Source of the DNA: Odontesthes bonariensis | Taxonomy: Eukaryota > Chordata > Actinopteri > Atheriniformes > Atherinopsidae | DNA length: 64,000 nucleotides | Direction: 5' to 3' | NCBI RefSeq assembly: GCF_027942865.1 | Contig: NC_134509.1 | Span: 34,212,197-34,276,196, forward strand | Shown: in pieces, positions 21,033 to 31,419 of the stretch | Layout: every line of letters begins with the position of its first letter | Numbering within the stretch: the first letter of the stretch is position 1 | Made by a program: the position numbers and the translations under genes | Notes under the pieces: generated by a model | Database searches by the model: none | What the model saw: only the letters and a program-made list of their open reading frames with translations | What the model was told of the DNA's origin: nothing

Positions 21033-21099
21033 GACAAAATGACAAATCGCAGGTTGGCTTGCAGGGCTCGTTCAGACCCACAGTGGTCCTGTATGCCTG
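21033..21099 (+). CDS. Candidate host exon (unrecognised)
   Basis: CCTCTCCTTTATGATTTTAG precedes and GTGAGT, a strong donor, follows. With two bases carried in, the frame QNDKSQVGLQGSFRPTVVLY is open throughout and leaves two bases. Those two bases are phase-compatible with the exon-like piece at 37041, which starts with one base of a split codon. Joining them would give a continuous frame across about 16 kb of mostly transposon DNA. A second frame is also open, so the reading is not certain. Confidence 0.35.
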
Positions 21100-21411
21100 G
21101 TGAGTAAATAAATAAAAAGATCCCAATTCATCCACTTCAGCCAACTAAGCACTGCAGTTAAATACGTGCAACAGCACTGTGTTGGTAGACTATTTTGTGA
21201 CGTGTAACATTTCATTGTACAATTTGTGCAATAAAACATCAAATGTTTTTTATCTGGATATTTCTGACGTTGTAAAATCTTACTTTGACAGTATTACAAA
21301 CATCTTTAACAACCAAAAACAGGAGTTCAGTTGCCTTCTGGACGTGGTTCTGGATTAACATGACCTGAGTGCGTGAGACTCCGAACAAACAGATTATGGT
21401 TGTTTTAAAGG

Positions 21412-22180
21412 CAAGGCATCTTTGTTTGTATAGCGCATTTCATACCACAGGCAAATCAATGTGCGTTACATAAAGACAAGGCATTTAAAAGAACAGCATA
21501 AAGCAGCATAAAAATAAGCAATTTAAAGAAAATGAAAAAATAGAATAAAAATTAAAACACAGTTAAAAGCAATCAAAGAAGAGGGGAAAAAGAAAAATAT
21601 AAACTCAACCATAAGCACACCGAAAGAGAAATGTTTTTAACCTGGATTTAAAAGTGATTTGTAGACGAGTAGCAGAACTTTAAAATCTATTCTGTATCTG
21701 ACCGGGAGCCAATGTAAAGACTTGAGAACTGGGCTGATGTGATCTGATCTCTTTGTTCTGGTTAAAACTCGGGCTGCAGCGTTCTGAATGAGCTGCAGCT
21801 GTTTGAGACTCTTTTGGGGGAGTCCAGTCAGAAGACCGTTACAGTAGTCAAGTCTGTTGCAGATGAAAGCATGAATCAGCTTCTCCTGATCTGTTTGGGA
21901 CACGAAACCCTTAATACTGGATATGTTCTTAAGTTGATAAAAGGCTGATTTGGTGACTGATTTGATATGATTGTTGAAGGTCAGGTCTGAGTCTATCAGC
22001 ACGCCGAGGTTCCGGACTTGGTCTTTAGTTTCTAGAGACAGTGACTCAAGGTGTTTACTGACAGCAAACCTCTTCTCTTTGTTGCCAAACACAATGACCT
22101 CGGTTTTTTCTTGGTTTAACTGAAGGAAATTTTGGTTCATCCACTTTCTGACTTGCTCTAATCAGTTGCACAATGACTCT
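21412..22180 (-). mobile_element. L2-type LINE, 5'-truncated
   Basis: The minus strand carries the second half of an L2 ORF2 and a 3' UTR ending in GGCAAGGCA-type tail repeats at about 21412, the same subfamily as 3386 and 45984. Confidence 0.8.
21637..22140 (-). pseudogene. L2 ORF2 C-terminal region
   Basis: The 167-residue frame starts inside the region after the YADD box (NFLQLNQEKTEVIVFG), with the thumb-like LIHAFICNRLDYCNGLLTGL and the [18 protein letters not shown] block. It lacks the endonuclease and the catalytic palm, so it is dead by truncation. Confidence 0.85.
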
Positions 22181-22911
22181 ATAGGACTGCAGTTATCAAA
22201 GCAGGTATTCTTTTCAGTGGTGGCACAGGTATTTAGATGAAGTATGCCGTGGTCTGGCAGCCTTCTTTCCTCTTGTTTCAGGGTTTATTTCTCAGTTTTT
22301 TTTGGTTGTGTGTCGTCCCCACTGTTTGTCTGTCAGTGTTGTTCTGTCCTTCCTTGGCCTGCTCCTGAGCCTCATTATCCACTATACCATGTGTATGCTG
22401 TGCTCTGCTTTCCAGCCTTCACCACCTCATCAAGTTACTTCACGTGGCAGGCCGACTACAACGTTAAGTTTCTAAGTTCATCCAATGGTTGTGACCAATT
22501 TTTTTTCTGTTTGCCCCAGGATCTCCTGAAGTCATCCGTCTGTCCCTGCTCTGCCTTTTAAAGACAAATATGGAAATGATTCACCCTCAACATTCTGCAC
22601 AGCACCTCTTTCTAGAAGCCCCACTGTAAAGGGAGACTTGTGAAACTTCCTCCATCAAACTCGGATGTCAAATCGGGTCAATTTTGGAAAGAAAACTTCC
22701 TCAACTTCCTGTGCTTCAAACAGTATTGAGCTCAATGTCACTGAAGGACCGTCACCCAGTAGAAAAGACAGATTCTCACCTGTTACCTTGCTCAAGATAG
22801 CTGTGAAATAAGTGTGATTATTGCTGCCTCTGTTAAGGACTCCCAATTCTCTGCACACGACAACACAAAAGGCTATAAAAAAGACTATTAAAAAAGTATT
22901 AGTAGTAAAAT
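22181..22911. other. Unannotated DNA
   Basis: A 105-codon frame at 22244-22561 is open but Cys- and Ser-rich without a known domain, and was not accepted as a gene. Confidence 0.4.
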
Positions 22912-24070
22912 TAGGGCTGGGCAAGTTAACTAGTCATTATCGCATTAAAGCTGCCGTCGGCAACTTTTTTTTTGTCATATTAGCTTGATCTGTCATGGGA
23001 TTCTGGAAGTAGAATATTAAATAGGCTGTTTAGGAAAAATCCCGAATTCTGTAGCTCCCTCTGAAGCCTGTAATCGTGCTTGCAAAAATTGAGCGCTCCC
23101 GGCTGTTTTTAACCAATCACGTTAGGTTTATAATTTATCTATTATCTGAGCAGAACAGTCACCAACCACGTCTTCCATGCTGAGCGTGAGTCTGCCCCCA
23201 GCTTGTGTGCGCGCACAGTGGTGTGAACTCACGTGCACAACCTCGTCCACAGAGGGGGAGGGACCTGAAAGTTGTATCAGTTCAAATTTTCCGACTTTAG
23301 ACTCGGAATTTTGAAAACCTGCCGACGGCAGGATTTGTTGTTGTCATACGTAAAGTCCTAATTTTTGGCATTTTAAGAGTTTACGTGATCTATCAGAACG
23401 CTTGAAGTTGAAAACGGTGACCTCCGTAGTCGCAAAATGCAAGAAATGCTTATTTTTTAACCAAAAAATAAAAAGTTATTCAACTTCCTGTCCCGCCCCC
23501 TCAAAACACATGAGAACTCGTGCACGTCTACGTGGACGCCAGATGCGTGTACACGACTCCTCATTCATCAACTCACCTGTCATTTGCGATCATGGAAGAC
23601 ACAGTAAGTAGACTAGCCCGTAATGAAGTTCAATAGTCTAGATAAATAAGCGTGGGGACGAGCCTACCTTGTATTGCGCGTGGACAATCGGTGATTGACA
23701 GGCAGCAGAGCCCAGCTCGTAACCTGATTGGTTACCTTTTACCGGTCCGGTCTGCAATTTTGTAAACAAACCTGCTGACTTTGGAGGGACCTAGCGGGAC
23801 ATATAGGGGACCTAGAGAACTCATTTTTTTTTGTATTGGGGTATTTAATGTACTACTTTCAGAATCCCCGGACAGTTCAATTCAATTCAATTCAACACCA
23901 TTCAAAGGATATCTGTTGGAACAGGGAAACACGAGTTAATGACCACAATAATATCACATATACATAAAGAGAGTAAAGTGAGGAAAGGTGTGACAGATGA
24001 GGCCCTACAGCAGTCTAGGCCTATAGCAGCTTAACTATGGGATGTTTCAGGATTACCTGAGCCATCCCTA

Positions 24071-24667
24071 TTCAAGGTAAACACAAGAAACTTGTGCTAA
24101 CGAAAAAATAAATAATAAAATAAAGGACCAGACTCAGTGAGTAATTCCCTATACTCCCTATATAGATCTGCTCTTCACACCGCAACAACCATCTTTTTAC
24201 AGCCACAAGCTACCTCAGCCTCTCACCAACTGCACACCAGTCACAGCGGGGTGGGGATGCAAACCCTGGTTCGGGTAGGGGGAGAAATAAAAGAGGTAAG
24301 ATAAGCGGGAATGGGATTCAAACCCTGGTTCGGGTAGGGGGTAATGAAAATATAGAGGGTGCCAGAGGTGGAGGCAGGACAAGACACACTAGCAGATTCA
24401 GCAGACAAACTCACCTAAACAGTCCTATAATCACTAAAAATACCAGCAAAAACAAAGCCATACAACTCACTCTCACCAACTGCACACCAGTCACAGCGGG
24501 GTGGGGATGCAAACCCTGGTTCGGGTAGGGGGAGAAATAAAAGAGGTAAGATAGGCGGGAATGGGATTCAAACCCTGGTTCGGGTAGGGGGTAATGAAAG
24601 TATAGAGGGTGCCAGAGGTGGAGGCAGGACAAGACACACTAGCAGACACACTATCAGATTCAACAGA
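24071..24667. repeat. 597-bp insert with a 250-bp tandem duplication
   Basis: The insert is bounded by CCTA (24067-24070 and 24668-24671), and the L2 copy at 19495 lacks it, which shows it is an insertion. Two copies of a 250-bp unit begin at 24220 and 24470; the second is shortened. Each unit holds two GGGATKCAAACCCTGGTTCG motifs. No inverted ends or LTR-type TG…CA were seen, so its class is open. Confidence 0.75.
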
Positions 24668-24859
24668 CCTAACTATAAGCTTTATAACAAAGGAAAGTTT
24701 TAAGCCTGGTCTTAAAAGTGGAAAGGGTGTCTGCTTCCTGGACATTTACTGGCAGCTTATTCCACAAGAGAGGGGCCTGATAACTGAAGGCTCTGCCTCC
24801 CATTCTACTTTTAGAAACTCTGGGAACCTCAAGTAAACCTGCAGTTTGGGAACGAAGTG

Positions 24860-26521
24860 CTATCTTACAATGAGATCTTTAAGATATGATGGAGCTCGGT
24901 CATTAAGAGCTTTATATGTAAGGAGAAGAATCTTAAATTCTATTCTGAATTTAACAGGGAGCCAATGAAGAGAAGCTAAAACTGGAGAAATATGATCTCT
25001 CCTGTTAGTTCTCATCAGAACTCTGGCTGCAGCATTTTGGATCAACTGAAGGCTTTTCAGAGAATATGTGGGACAGCCCAATAATAAAGAATTACAGTAG
25101 TCCAATCTTGAAGTAACAAATGCATGGACTAGTTTTTCTGCATCACTCTGAGACAAGATGTTCCTGATTTTAACAATATTACGAAGATGAAAGAAGGCAG
25201 TCCTAGAAACCTGTTTAATATGCGAGTCAAATGATAAGTTCTGGTCAAAAATAACTCCAAGGTTCCTCACTGTAGAACTAGAAGCCAAGGAAATACCATC
25301 TAGAGTAACTATATAGCTAGACAATTTCTCCCTGAAACGCTCAGGTCCAAAGATAACGACTTCAGTTTTGTCTGAATTTAGAAGCAGACAGTTCTGAGTC
25401 ATCCAGGTCTTTATGTCTTTAAGACATGCTTGTAGTCTGACCAACCTATTGGGTTCATCTGGTTTTATAGATAAGTACAGCTGAGTATCATCAGCATAGC
25501 AATGGAAATTTATGCCATGCTGTCTAATAATGTTACCTAATGGAAGCATGTATAAAGTGAAAAGAATCGGTCCAAGCACAGAACCCTGGGGAACTCCATG
25601 ACTTACTCTGGTGTGTGAGGAAGATTCTTCATTTACAAGAACAAACTGAAATCTATCAGATAAATATGACTTAAACCAGCCTAATGCAGTTCCTTTAATC
25701 CCAATCACATGTTCAAGTCTGTGTAATAAGATACTGTGATCGACCGTATCAAATGCAGCACTGAGATCCAACAGGACAAGCACAGACACAAGTCCGCTAT
25801 CAGAGGCTAAGAGGAGATCATTGGTAACTTTCAGCAGTGCAGTTTCTGTGCTATGATGCACTCTGAATCCTGACTGAAACTCTTCAAACAGATTATTTCT
25901 GTGTAAGTGATCACAAAGCTGAGCTGCAACTATTTTTTCAAGAACTTTAGACATAAAAGGGAGAATGGATATAGGTCTATAATGAGCCAACACTTCTGAA
26001 TCAAGAGTAGGTTTTTTAAGTAAAGGTTTAATTACAGCAACCTTAAAAGTCTGAGGTACATATCCTGTCAACAAAGACAGATTGATCAAATCCAATATGG
26101 AAGTGTCAATTAATGGGAAAACCTCCTTGAACAGTCTGGTTGGGATTGGGTCTAAAACACAAGTTGATGGTTTAGAAGAGACTATTGCTGTTGTTAGTTC
26201 AGAAAGATCAACTGGGCAGAAGCCGTCTAAATATAAATCAGGTTCTAAAGATACTTCTAAAGCTGCTGTACTTGATGATACATCACTGATAATAGTGGGA
26301 AGGACTCCATCAATCTTCTCTCTGATAGAAACAACTTTATTAATAAAGAAGCTCATGAAATCATCACTGCTGAGAGTTAAAGGAATACCTGGCTCAGCAG
26401 AGCTCGGACTCTTAGTCAGACTGGCTACAGTGCTGAAAAGAAACCTGGGATTGTTCTTATTCTCTTCTATCAATGATGAATAATAAGCAGTTCTAGCTTT
26501 ACGAAGGGCTTTCTTATACAT
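24860..26521 (-). pseudogene. L2 ORF2, reverse transcriptase part
   Basis: The 553-residue frame has [19 protein letters not shown] (finger block), [14 protein letters not shown] (motif A with the catalytic Asp), [18 protein letters not shown], and [11 protein letters not shown] (catalytic YADD), then the thumb region with [20 protein letters not shown]. All polymerase motifs are intact. The frame ends early at LKDLIVR because about 16 bases are missing compared with 19495-20337; the remaining C-terminus (RSQTAG …) continues out of frame. Its start is internal, as the true N-terminus lies in the endonuclease piece. Confidence 0.9.
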
Positions 26522-26556
26522 TGTTAAACTATCTTTCCAGACTAACTGAGACTCTT

Positions 26557-27560
26557 CTAAATTAGTCTCTCCAGCTTTCTTGCAGTCTGCTTTAAAGCAT
26601 GCAGCTGTGAATTATACCAAGGAGCCAACCTCTTCTGACTGATAACCTTCCTTTTCAGAGGGGCAACATTGTCCAGTGCTGTACGCATTGAAACTGTAGT
26701 GCTGTCAAAAAGAGAGTCAAGTGCTGCTGGAGTAAAGTTTAGGTAGTCGTCCTCTGTCATATCTGCACATGGCAGTGAAGAAAAGGATGATGGAATTAAT
26801 TCTTTAAATCTGGTTACAGCATCCTCTGATAGACACCTTCTATATGTAAATTTCTTCTCAGAAACTGTATAGTCAAGTAATGTAAACTCAAAGGTTATCA
26901 GAAAATGGTCAGATAAGACAGGGTTATGAGGGAACACTGTTAACTGTTCACTCTCAATGCCATAAGTCAGAACAAGATCAAGGGTGTGATTAAGGCAGTG
27001 AGTCGGTCCGTGAACACTCTGAGAAAATCCAATAGAGTCCAATATAGAATTAAAGTTCATATTCAGGCAGTCATTTTCAACATCTACATGAATATTAAAG
27101 TCACCCACTACAATGACTTTATCTGTACTCAGCACTAACTGGGATAAAAACTCTGAGAATTCAGACAGAAACTCAGAATAAGGGCCAGGTGGACGATACA
27201 CAACAACAAACACAAGAGGTTTCTGTGATTTCCACTTTGCGTGGGAAAAACTGAGAATCAGAGATTCAAAAGAGCTCAAACTAATCTTGGGTCTGGGACT
27301 GATTAGTAACCCTGATCTGAAGATAGCTGCCACTCCTCCTCCTCTGCCTGTGGTTCGAGGAACGTGAACATTTAAACAGTTAGAGGGAGTTGATTCATTA
27401 ATGCTAACATGATCCTCCTGCTGCAGTCAGGTTTCTGTAAGACAAAATATATCAATATGATGATCACAAATCAACTCATTCACTAACAGAGACTTCGAAA
27501 GGAGAGATCTGATATTCAGCAAACCACATTTAATAGTTTGATGTTTTTGTTCAGTTAAAG
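26557..27560 (-). pseudogene. L2 ORF2, endonuclease part
   Basis: The downstream frame (to 27333) has VFVVVYRPPGPYSEFLSEF, VGDFNIHVDVEND, HTLDLVLTYGIE and LSDHFLITFEF, the blocks of APE-type LINE endonucleases. Upstream of a TGA near 27418 the same frame continues as [19 protein letters not shown] and FCLTET, the first endonuclease motif. So the original gene ran through a Trp codon now mutated to stop. The link to the polymerase is broken by a frameshift just after [10 protein letters not shown]. Confidence 0.85.
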
Positions 27561-27827
27561 TTTTTGTTTTAATAATTTCTTTTTGCACAAGAGGATTTGC
27601 TCCTTTTGTGTTAATTGATTGGGTGGGTAGCAGCAGGTTCCAGGCATTATGCTTGAAAAAGAGTTGCAGACTGCAGCTTTAACTTGTTAATTATTTAATG
27701 CTGATAAATATTTTATCGCGCATTAACGCAGGTTTTATTATTGGAAAAGTATTATTGCTTTCTGCTGCGGAACCACCAAACATGGAGAAGGGTACGGAAC
27801 TTTTACTCTGCCATTTTCATTTTAAAG

Positions 27828-28116
27828 TTGGAGATCACCGATACAGGTGCTCCTCGGTCTCTGTGTGAAGCTCACCAGTTTCTCTTCTCTTGCCTTCTGT
27901 GCGACAAAAAGCCACAGGGTGAGCAGCAACACGAGCGCCTCCATGTCTTCCATGCTATCCTCCTCGTATGTTGCTGTTGTTGTTCTGGTTGCGCAGCCGT
28001 GTTACGACGACCCCGCCGACATCGAGGAGGCACGAAGTGATACTCGGTTGTAAATGGAAACACAATCAAACCGAGCCGTGCCGAGCCGTGCCGAGCTAGT
28101 GGAAATGCGCCATTGG
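27828..28116. mobile_element. One-ended DNA element fragment
   Basis: The junction at 28116 with the L2 frame is sharp. Just left of it lies CCGAGCTAGTGGAAATGCGC preceded by repeats of GAGCCGTGCC, which look like a DNA transposon terminus. No partner end is found near 27828, where the hAT copy also breaks off, suggesting a deletion that joined two elements. Confidence 0.4.
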
Positions 28117-28117
28117 T

Positions 28118-29747
28118 CAGTGATTGTAAAGTCCCGAGTCTCAAGATATTTACCAACGCTGACCCTCTTCTCTTTGCTACCAAACAGAATGATCTCAGTC
28201 TTCATTTAATTGTAGAAAATTCTCTCTCATCCAGGTGTTTACTTCCTCCAGACACTGACACAGTACGTCTGCTGGGCTGCAGTCGTCCGGTGACAGAGAC
28301 ACATAAAGTTGTGTATCGTCTGCATAACTGTGATAATTGATGTTAAAGTTCTGCAATATCTGACCCAAAGAGAGAATATCCAAGTTAAACAGAAGAGGTC
28401 CAAGAATTGACCCCTGGGGGACTCCACAAGTCATGGCCACTTGCTCAGATTCATAGCTGCCAATTGTAACAAAATAACTCCGGCCTTCTAAGTAGGACCT
28501 GAACCAGTTGAGGACCACTCCAGAAAGTCCAATCCAGTTTCCCAGCCTGTGCAACAGGATCCTGTGATCTACAGTATCAAACGCAGCGCTGAGGACCAAC
28601 AGAACCAGGACTGAAACATTACCAGAATCAGTATTCAACCTGATGTCGTTTAACACTTTGACCAGAGCTGTTTCAGTGCTGTGATGACGTCTGAAGCATG
28701 ATTGAAAGTTATCAAGACTCCCACTTTCATTCAGAAAGTCGTTGAGCTGGTTAAATACAACTTTCTCAATAATCTTAGATATAAAAGAGAGGTTAGAGAC
28801 AGGTCTGTAGTTGTTCATCATAGAGGCGTCTAAAGTTCTCTTCTTTAGGAGTGGCTTAATGGCAGCTGTCTTTAGTGACTTGGGAAAAATGCCTGATGCC
28901 AGTGAGCTGTTAACTATTTGTAGGAGATCACTTTCTACTGAGGTAAAAACAGTTTTTAAAAAGTCGGATGGTATTATGTCCAGAGTGCAACTGGTTGATT
29001 TCAGAGGCCGAACTGTTTCCTCTGGGATTTTTAAATCAACAATATTAAATTGTGACATAACGTCAGAGTTATTTCTAGGTTTTAGACAAAGATTAGTTTT
29101 CTTGTTTGTATGTGTTGCGTGAATGTTTTGTCTAATCGTTTTGATTTTTTGGCTAAAAAAGATGGCAAATTCGTTGCATTTCTCTGTGGAGAGGAGGTCT
29201 GGGTTTGACTGTTTAGGAGGATTTGTGAGTTTTTCAAATATAGCAAACAGAGTTTGAGAATTGTTGACATTCTTATTAATCATTTCAGATAAATGCAGCT
29301 GTCTGGCCTTGCACAGCTCATTGTTATAACTACGCAGGCTTTCTTTGTACAGCTCATAGTGAATCTGAAGCTTTGTTTTCCTCCATTTATGTTCAGCTTT
29401 CCTGCATTCTCTTTTCAGGTTTTTGACCGTAGTGGTGTTTCTCCATGGTGTTTTCTGTTTGCTCAAGGTGCTCTTAATTCTTATCGGTGCAACAGCTTCC
29501 ATTACATTCAACATTTTTGAGTTGAAATGATCCAGCAGTCCTTCAACAGGCTCATTGTTGGTAACATAGCTATGGCCTCCCTAAACTGAGCACTTGTGTT
29601 CTCATTAATGTACCTCTTCTTAACTGAGAAGCTGGTTATTTGAACATTCTGAGTGATAAATAAATAAAATAAAATACAAAAATGGTCAGACAAGGCCAAA
29701 TCAATAACCACAACAGAAGAAATATCAACACCTTTAGAAATGACCAG
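28118..29747 (-). pseudogene. L2 ORF2, endonuclease end and reverse transcriptase
   Basis: The endonuclease end (VISKGVDISSVVVIDLALSD, 29747 and below) leads, after small breaks, to a 439-residue polymerase frame (28195-29514) with LLKKRTLDASMMNNYRPVS, CGVPQGSILGPLLF and [12 protein letters not shown]. In motif A the catalytic Asp is replaced: [13 protein letters not shown] stands where the other L2 has [14 protein letters not shown] frameshift at about 28195 separates NFLQLNED from KTEIILFGSKEKR. The gene is then cut at TRDFTITDQ. Confidence 0.85.
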
Positions 29748-30084
29748 AGGTCCGTTGCACGTAGCAGGTTTAGTGAAAACTCTGAGTTGGTTAACCCTGA
29801 AATGAGGGAAACCCTGAAATTTCCGTTTCACAAAGGGAGGTAACTCAACCCTGAGAAAGAGGGGTAACTCTAGCCTGTTTCACAAAGAGAGGTAACTTAA
29901 CCTCACGGTCAGTTACCGTAGTAACAGACTCTCTGAACCTAACCTGGTCGGGACCAGGTTTTATTCAAGAAACCTCGAGTTTCTTTCTGTCTCCGCCCTC
30001 TTTCAGCCACACACGCCATTTGACAAATAAATATTTGTATGAATAGGCTTAAAAAAGACATATATAGGCCTATTATATTTTATA

Positions 30085-30939
30085 AAGGCACTCGTGTCTT
30101 GGGGGTGGACTCCCTCCAGGGATTCCCTCAGCCACTGCCCTCCCGTTAGAGGTGGTGGTGCTGGGCACCACCCGTTTTACGGGCATCTGCCTTCTTTCTG
30201 TTGGCTCAGTAGAAGTCTGTGTAACACAGACTGTGTTATTTTAAATAGGCTTAATTATTTAACAGAACATGATATAGATGATGACTCTAAATTTTCCTTA
30301 GGAGTGAGTGTGAGTGTGCATGGTTGTTTGTCTCGTTTGTCTCTATGTGGCCCTGTGATTAACTGGCGGCCTGTCCAGGGTGTACCCCGCCTCTTGCCCA
30401 TTGACCGCTGGGATAGGCTCCAGCCCCCCTGCGACCCGACTGACGGATTCAGCGGTATAGATAATGGATGGATGGATGATATAGATGAGAAGACATAGTT
30501 TATGTGTGTGAAAACAGCATTATGTTGGGAATAAAATAACTGCACAGTCAAATAGCCACTTAATATTTACTTTATAGTATAAAACATGATCAAAATGAGG
30601 TGCCTCCATGCCGAGGTCTCACCTGTTTGAACAATGTTTTTATATTTCATCTTAAGCTCCTGCCAAGTGCACCTAAATGAAATAAATGAATGGGCTACCA
30701 TTCAAGCAGTTTCCCTGTAATATTATTGGGATTGCAAAGGACTACATTTAAACTTACACTTTTGCTGCTGCAACGGTGTTGCACTTATTTCTAAAAACAT
30801 ATTGAAACTCGCCGTATGAGCGCATTAAGATTTCCAATTCGAGGTTGGTGAAAAACGTAGCCCCTCCTCTTCCCCGTTGCCAAGGTGACTCGTCGAATCG
30901 GGGCTCCATTGATGCTGGCTTTTTAAACTTGAGGTGCAC
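30085..30939 (-). pseudogene. Harbinger Myb/SANT-like accessory protein remnant
   Basis: Two separated frames fit this family. Near 30780-30880 the minus strand reads GGATFFTNLELEILMRSYGE followed by NKCNTVAAAK, the start of the Myb/SANT trihelix. Near 30085-30185 it reads SNGRAVAEGIPGGSPPQDTS, matching the Pro/Gly-rich later part. Such proteins carry the transposase to the nucleus and the ends in PIF/Harbinger. The middle is lost and interrupted by a SINE. Confidence 0.65.
30282..30477 (+). mobile_element. 5'-truncated SINE with 11-bp TSD
   Basis: GATATAGATGA lies at 30271-30281 and 30478-30488. The body has CCTGTCCAGGGTGTACCCCG, TGGGATAGGCTCCAGCC and a GATGGATGG tail, the shared end of teleost RTE LINEs and their SINEs. 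Confidence 0.85.
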
Positions 30940-31419
30940 GCGCTAAACTCAAGGTGAACCTACTCAGAGTTGATTAACCTCACTCAAATCAGCGTTTCTG
31001 GAACCGAAAACTCAGGGTTTTCTATCTCAGAGTAGATCAACTCAGAGATCAGGAATAGACTCAGAGTTGGTTGAACCTGCTTTGTGAAACGGACCCCAGG
31101 TCCAGAATGTGACCTCGAAGATGGGTAGGTTCTGTTAAATGTTGCCACAAAGCAAACATGTCCAGCACAGAAGAAAATTCTTTGGTATTACCATCCGTCA
31201 TATAATCTATGTGAATGTTAAAATCCCCGGTCAAGATAAAATGATTAAAATCAGTTGAAATAACAGACAATAATTCAGAAAATTCATCAATAAAATTTGC
31301 ACAGTATCCTGGAGATCTGTAAATGATTAAGAACAGGATTTTAGGAACACCCTTTAAAATAAAACTAAGATATTCAAAAGAAGTGAATCACCAAATGAGA
31401 TCTCTTTACACTGGAATGT

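Larger units (their letters stand above)
23879..27605 (-). mobile_element. L2 LINE, nearly full endonuclease-RT
   Basis: The minus strand encodes, from 27600 downwards, an apurinic-type endonuclease and a reverse transcriptase, then a 3' UTR ending in AATTGAATTG repeats at 23879. Lesions are an in-frame TGA in the endonuclease (TET-stop-LQQ, where Trp is expected, near 27418), a short frameshifting loss near 26555, and a ~16-base loss near 24862. A separate 597-bp insert sits at 24071-24667. It is one of the more complete LINE copies here but cannot be active as it stands. Confidence 0.88.
22949..27678. mobile_element. TTAA-flanked element carrying an L2 LINE
   Basis: TTAA lies at 22945-22948 and 27679-27682. 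The ends are inverted: AGCTGCCGTCGGCAAC on the left and GTTGCAGACTGCAGCT on the right. The element's own DNA is 22949-23878 and about 27606-27678; the rest is an inserted L2. Its left body is CpG-rich, and no transposase is visible. It landed in a TTAA within the hAT terminus. Confidence 0.85.
22912..27827 (+). mobile_element. hAT element (BED family) split by a TTAA element
   Basis: The left end TAGGGCTGGGCAAGTTAACT runs 37 bases to a TTAA. The hAT sequence resumes at 27679-27682 (TTAACTTGTTAATTATTTAA) and continues through the promoter region to the start codon and first codons of the BED protein (MEKGTELLLCHFHFKV at about 27783). The intact copy at 12850 has the same order without a break. 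After about 27827 the hAT sequence stops and its other end is missing. Confidence 0.85.
29748..31096 (-). mobile_element. Deleted PIF/Harbinger element with 3-bp TSD
   Basis: CAG flanks both sides (29745-29747 and 31097-31099), and the ends GGTCCGTTGCAC and TGAAACGGACCC are inverted. Subterminal copies of GTTTCACAAAG and CTCTGAGTT recur at both ends. The minus strand holds remnants of the Myb/SANT-like accessory gene, not of the transposase. A SINE lies inside (30282-30477). The 3-bp duplication and Myb-like gene support PIF/Harbinger. Confidence 0.85.

Noticed and set aside
22244..22561. 105-codon plus-strand frame with a splice-like CTGCTTTCCAG inside
   Set aside because: Low-complexity Cys/Ser/Phe composition, no donor and no recognisable domain.
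24258..24600. tRNA gene suggested by GGTTTGAATCCC on the minus strand
   Set aside because: No acceptor stem or anticodon arm fits around it; the motif is repeated four times within a tandem duplication.
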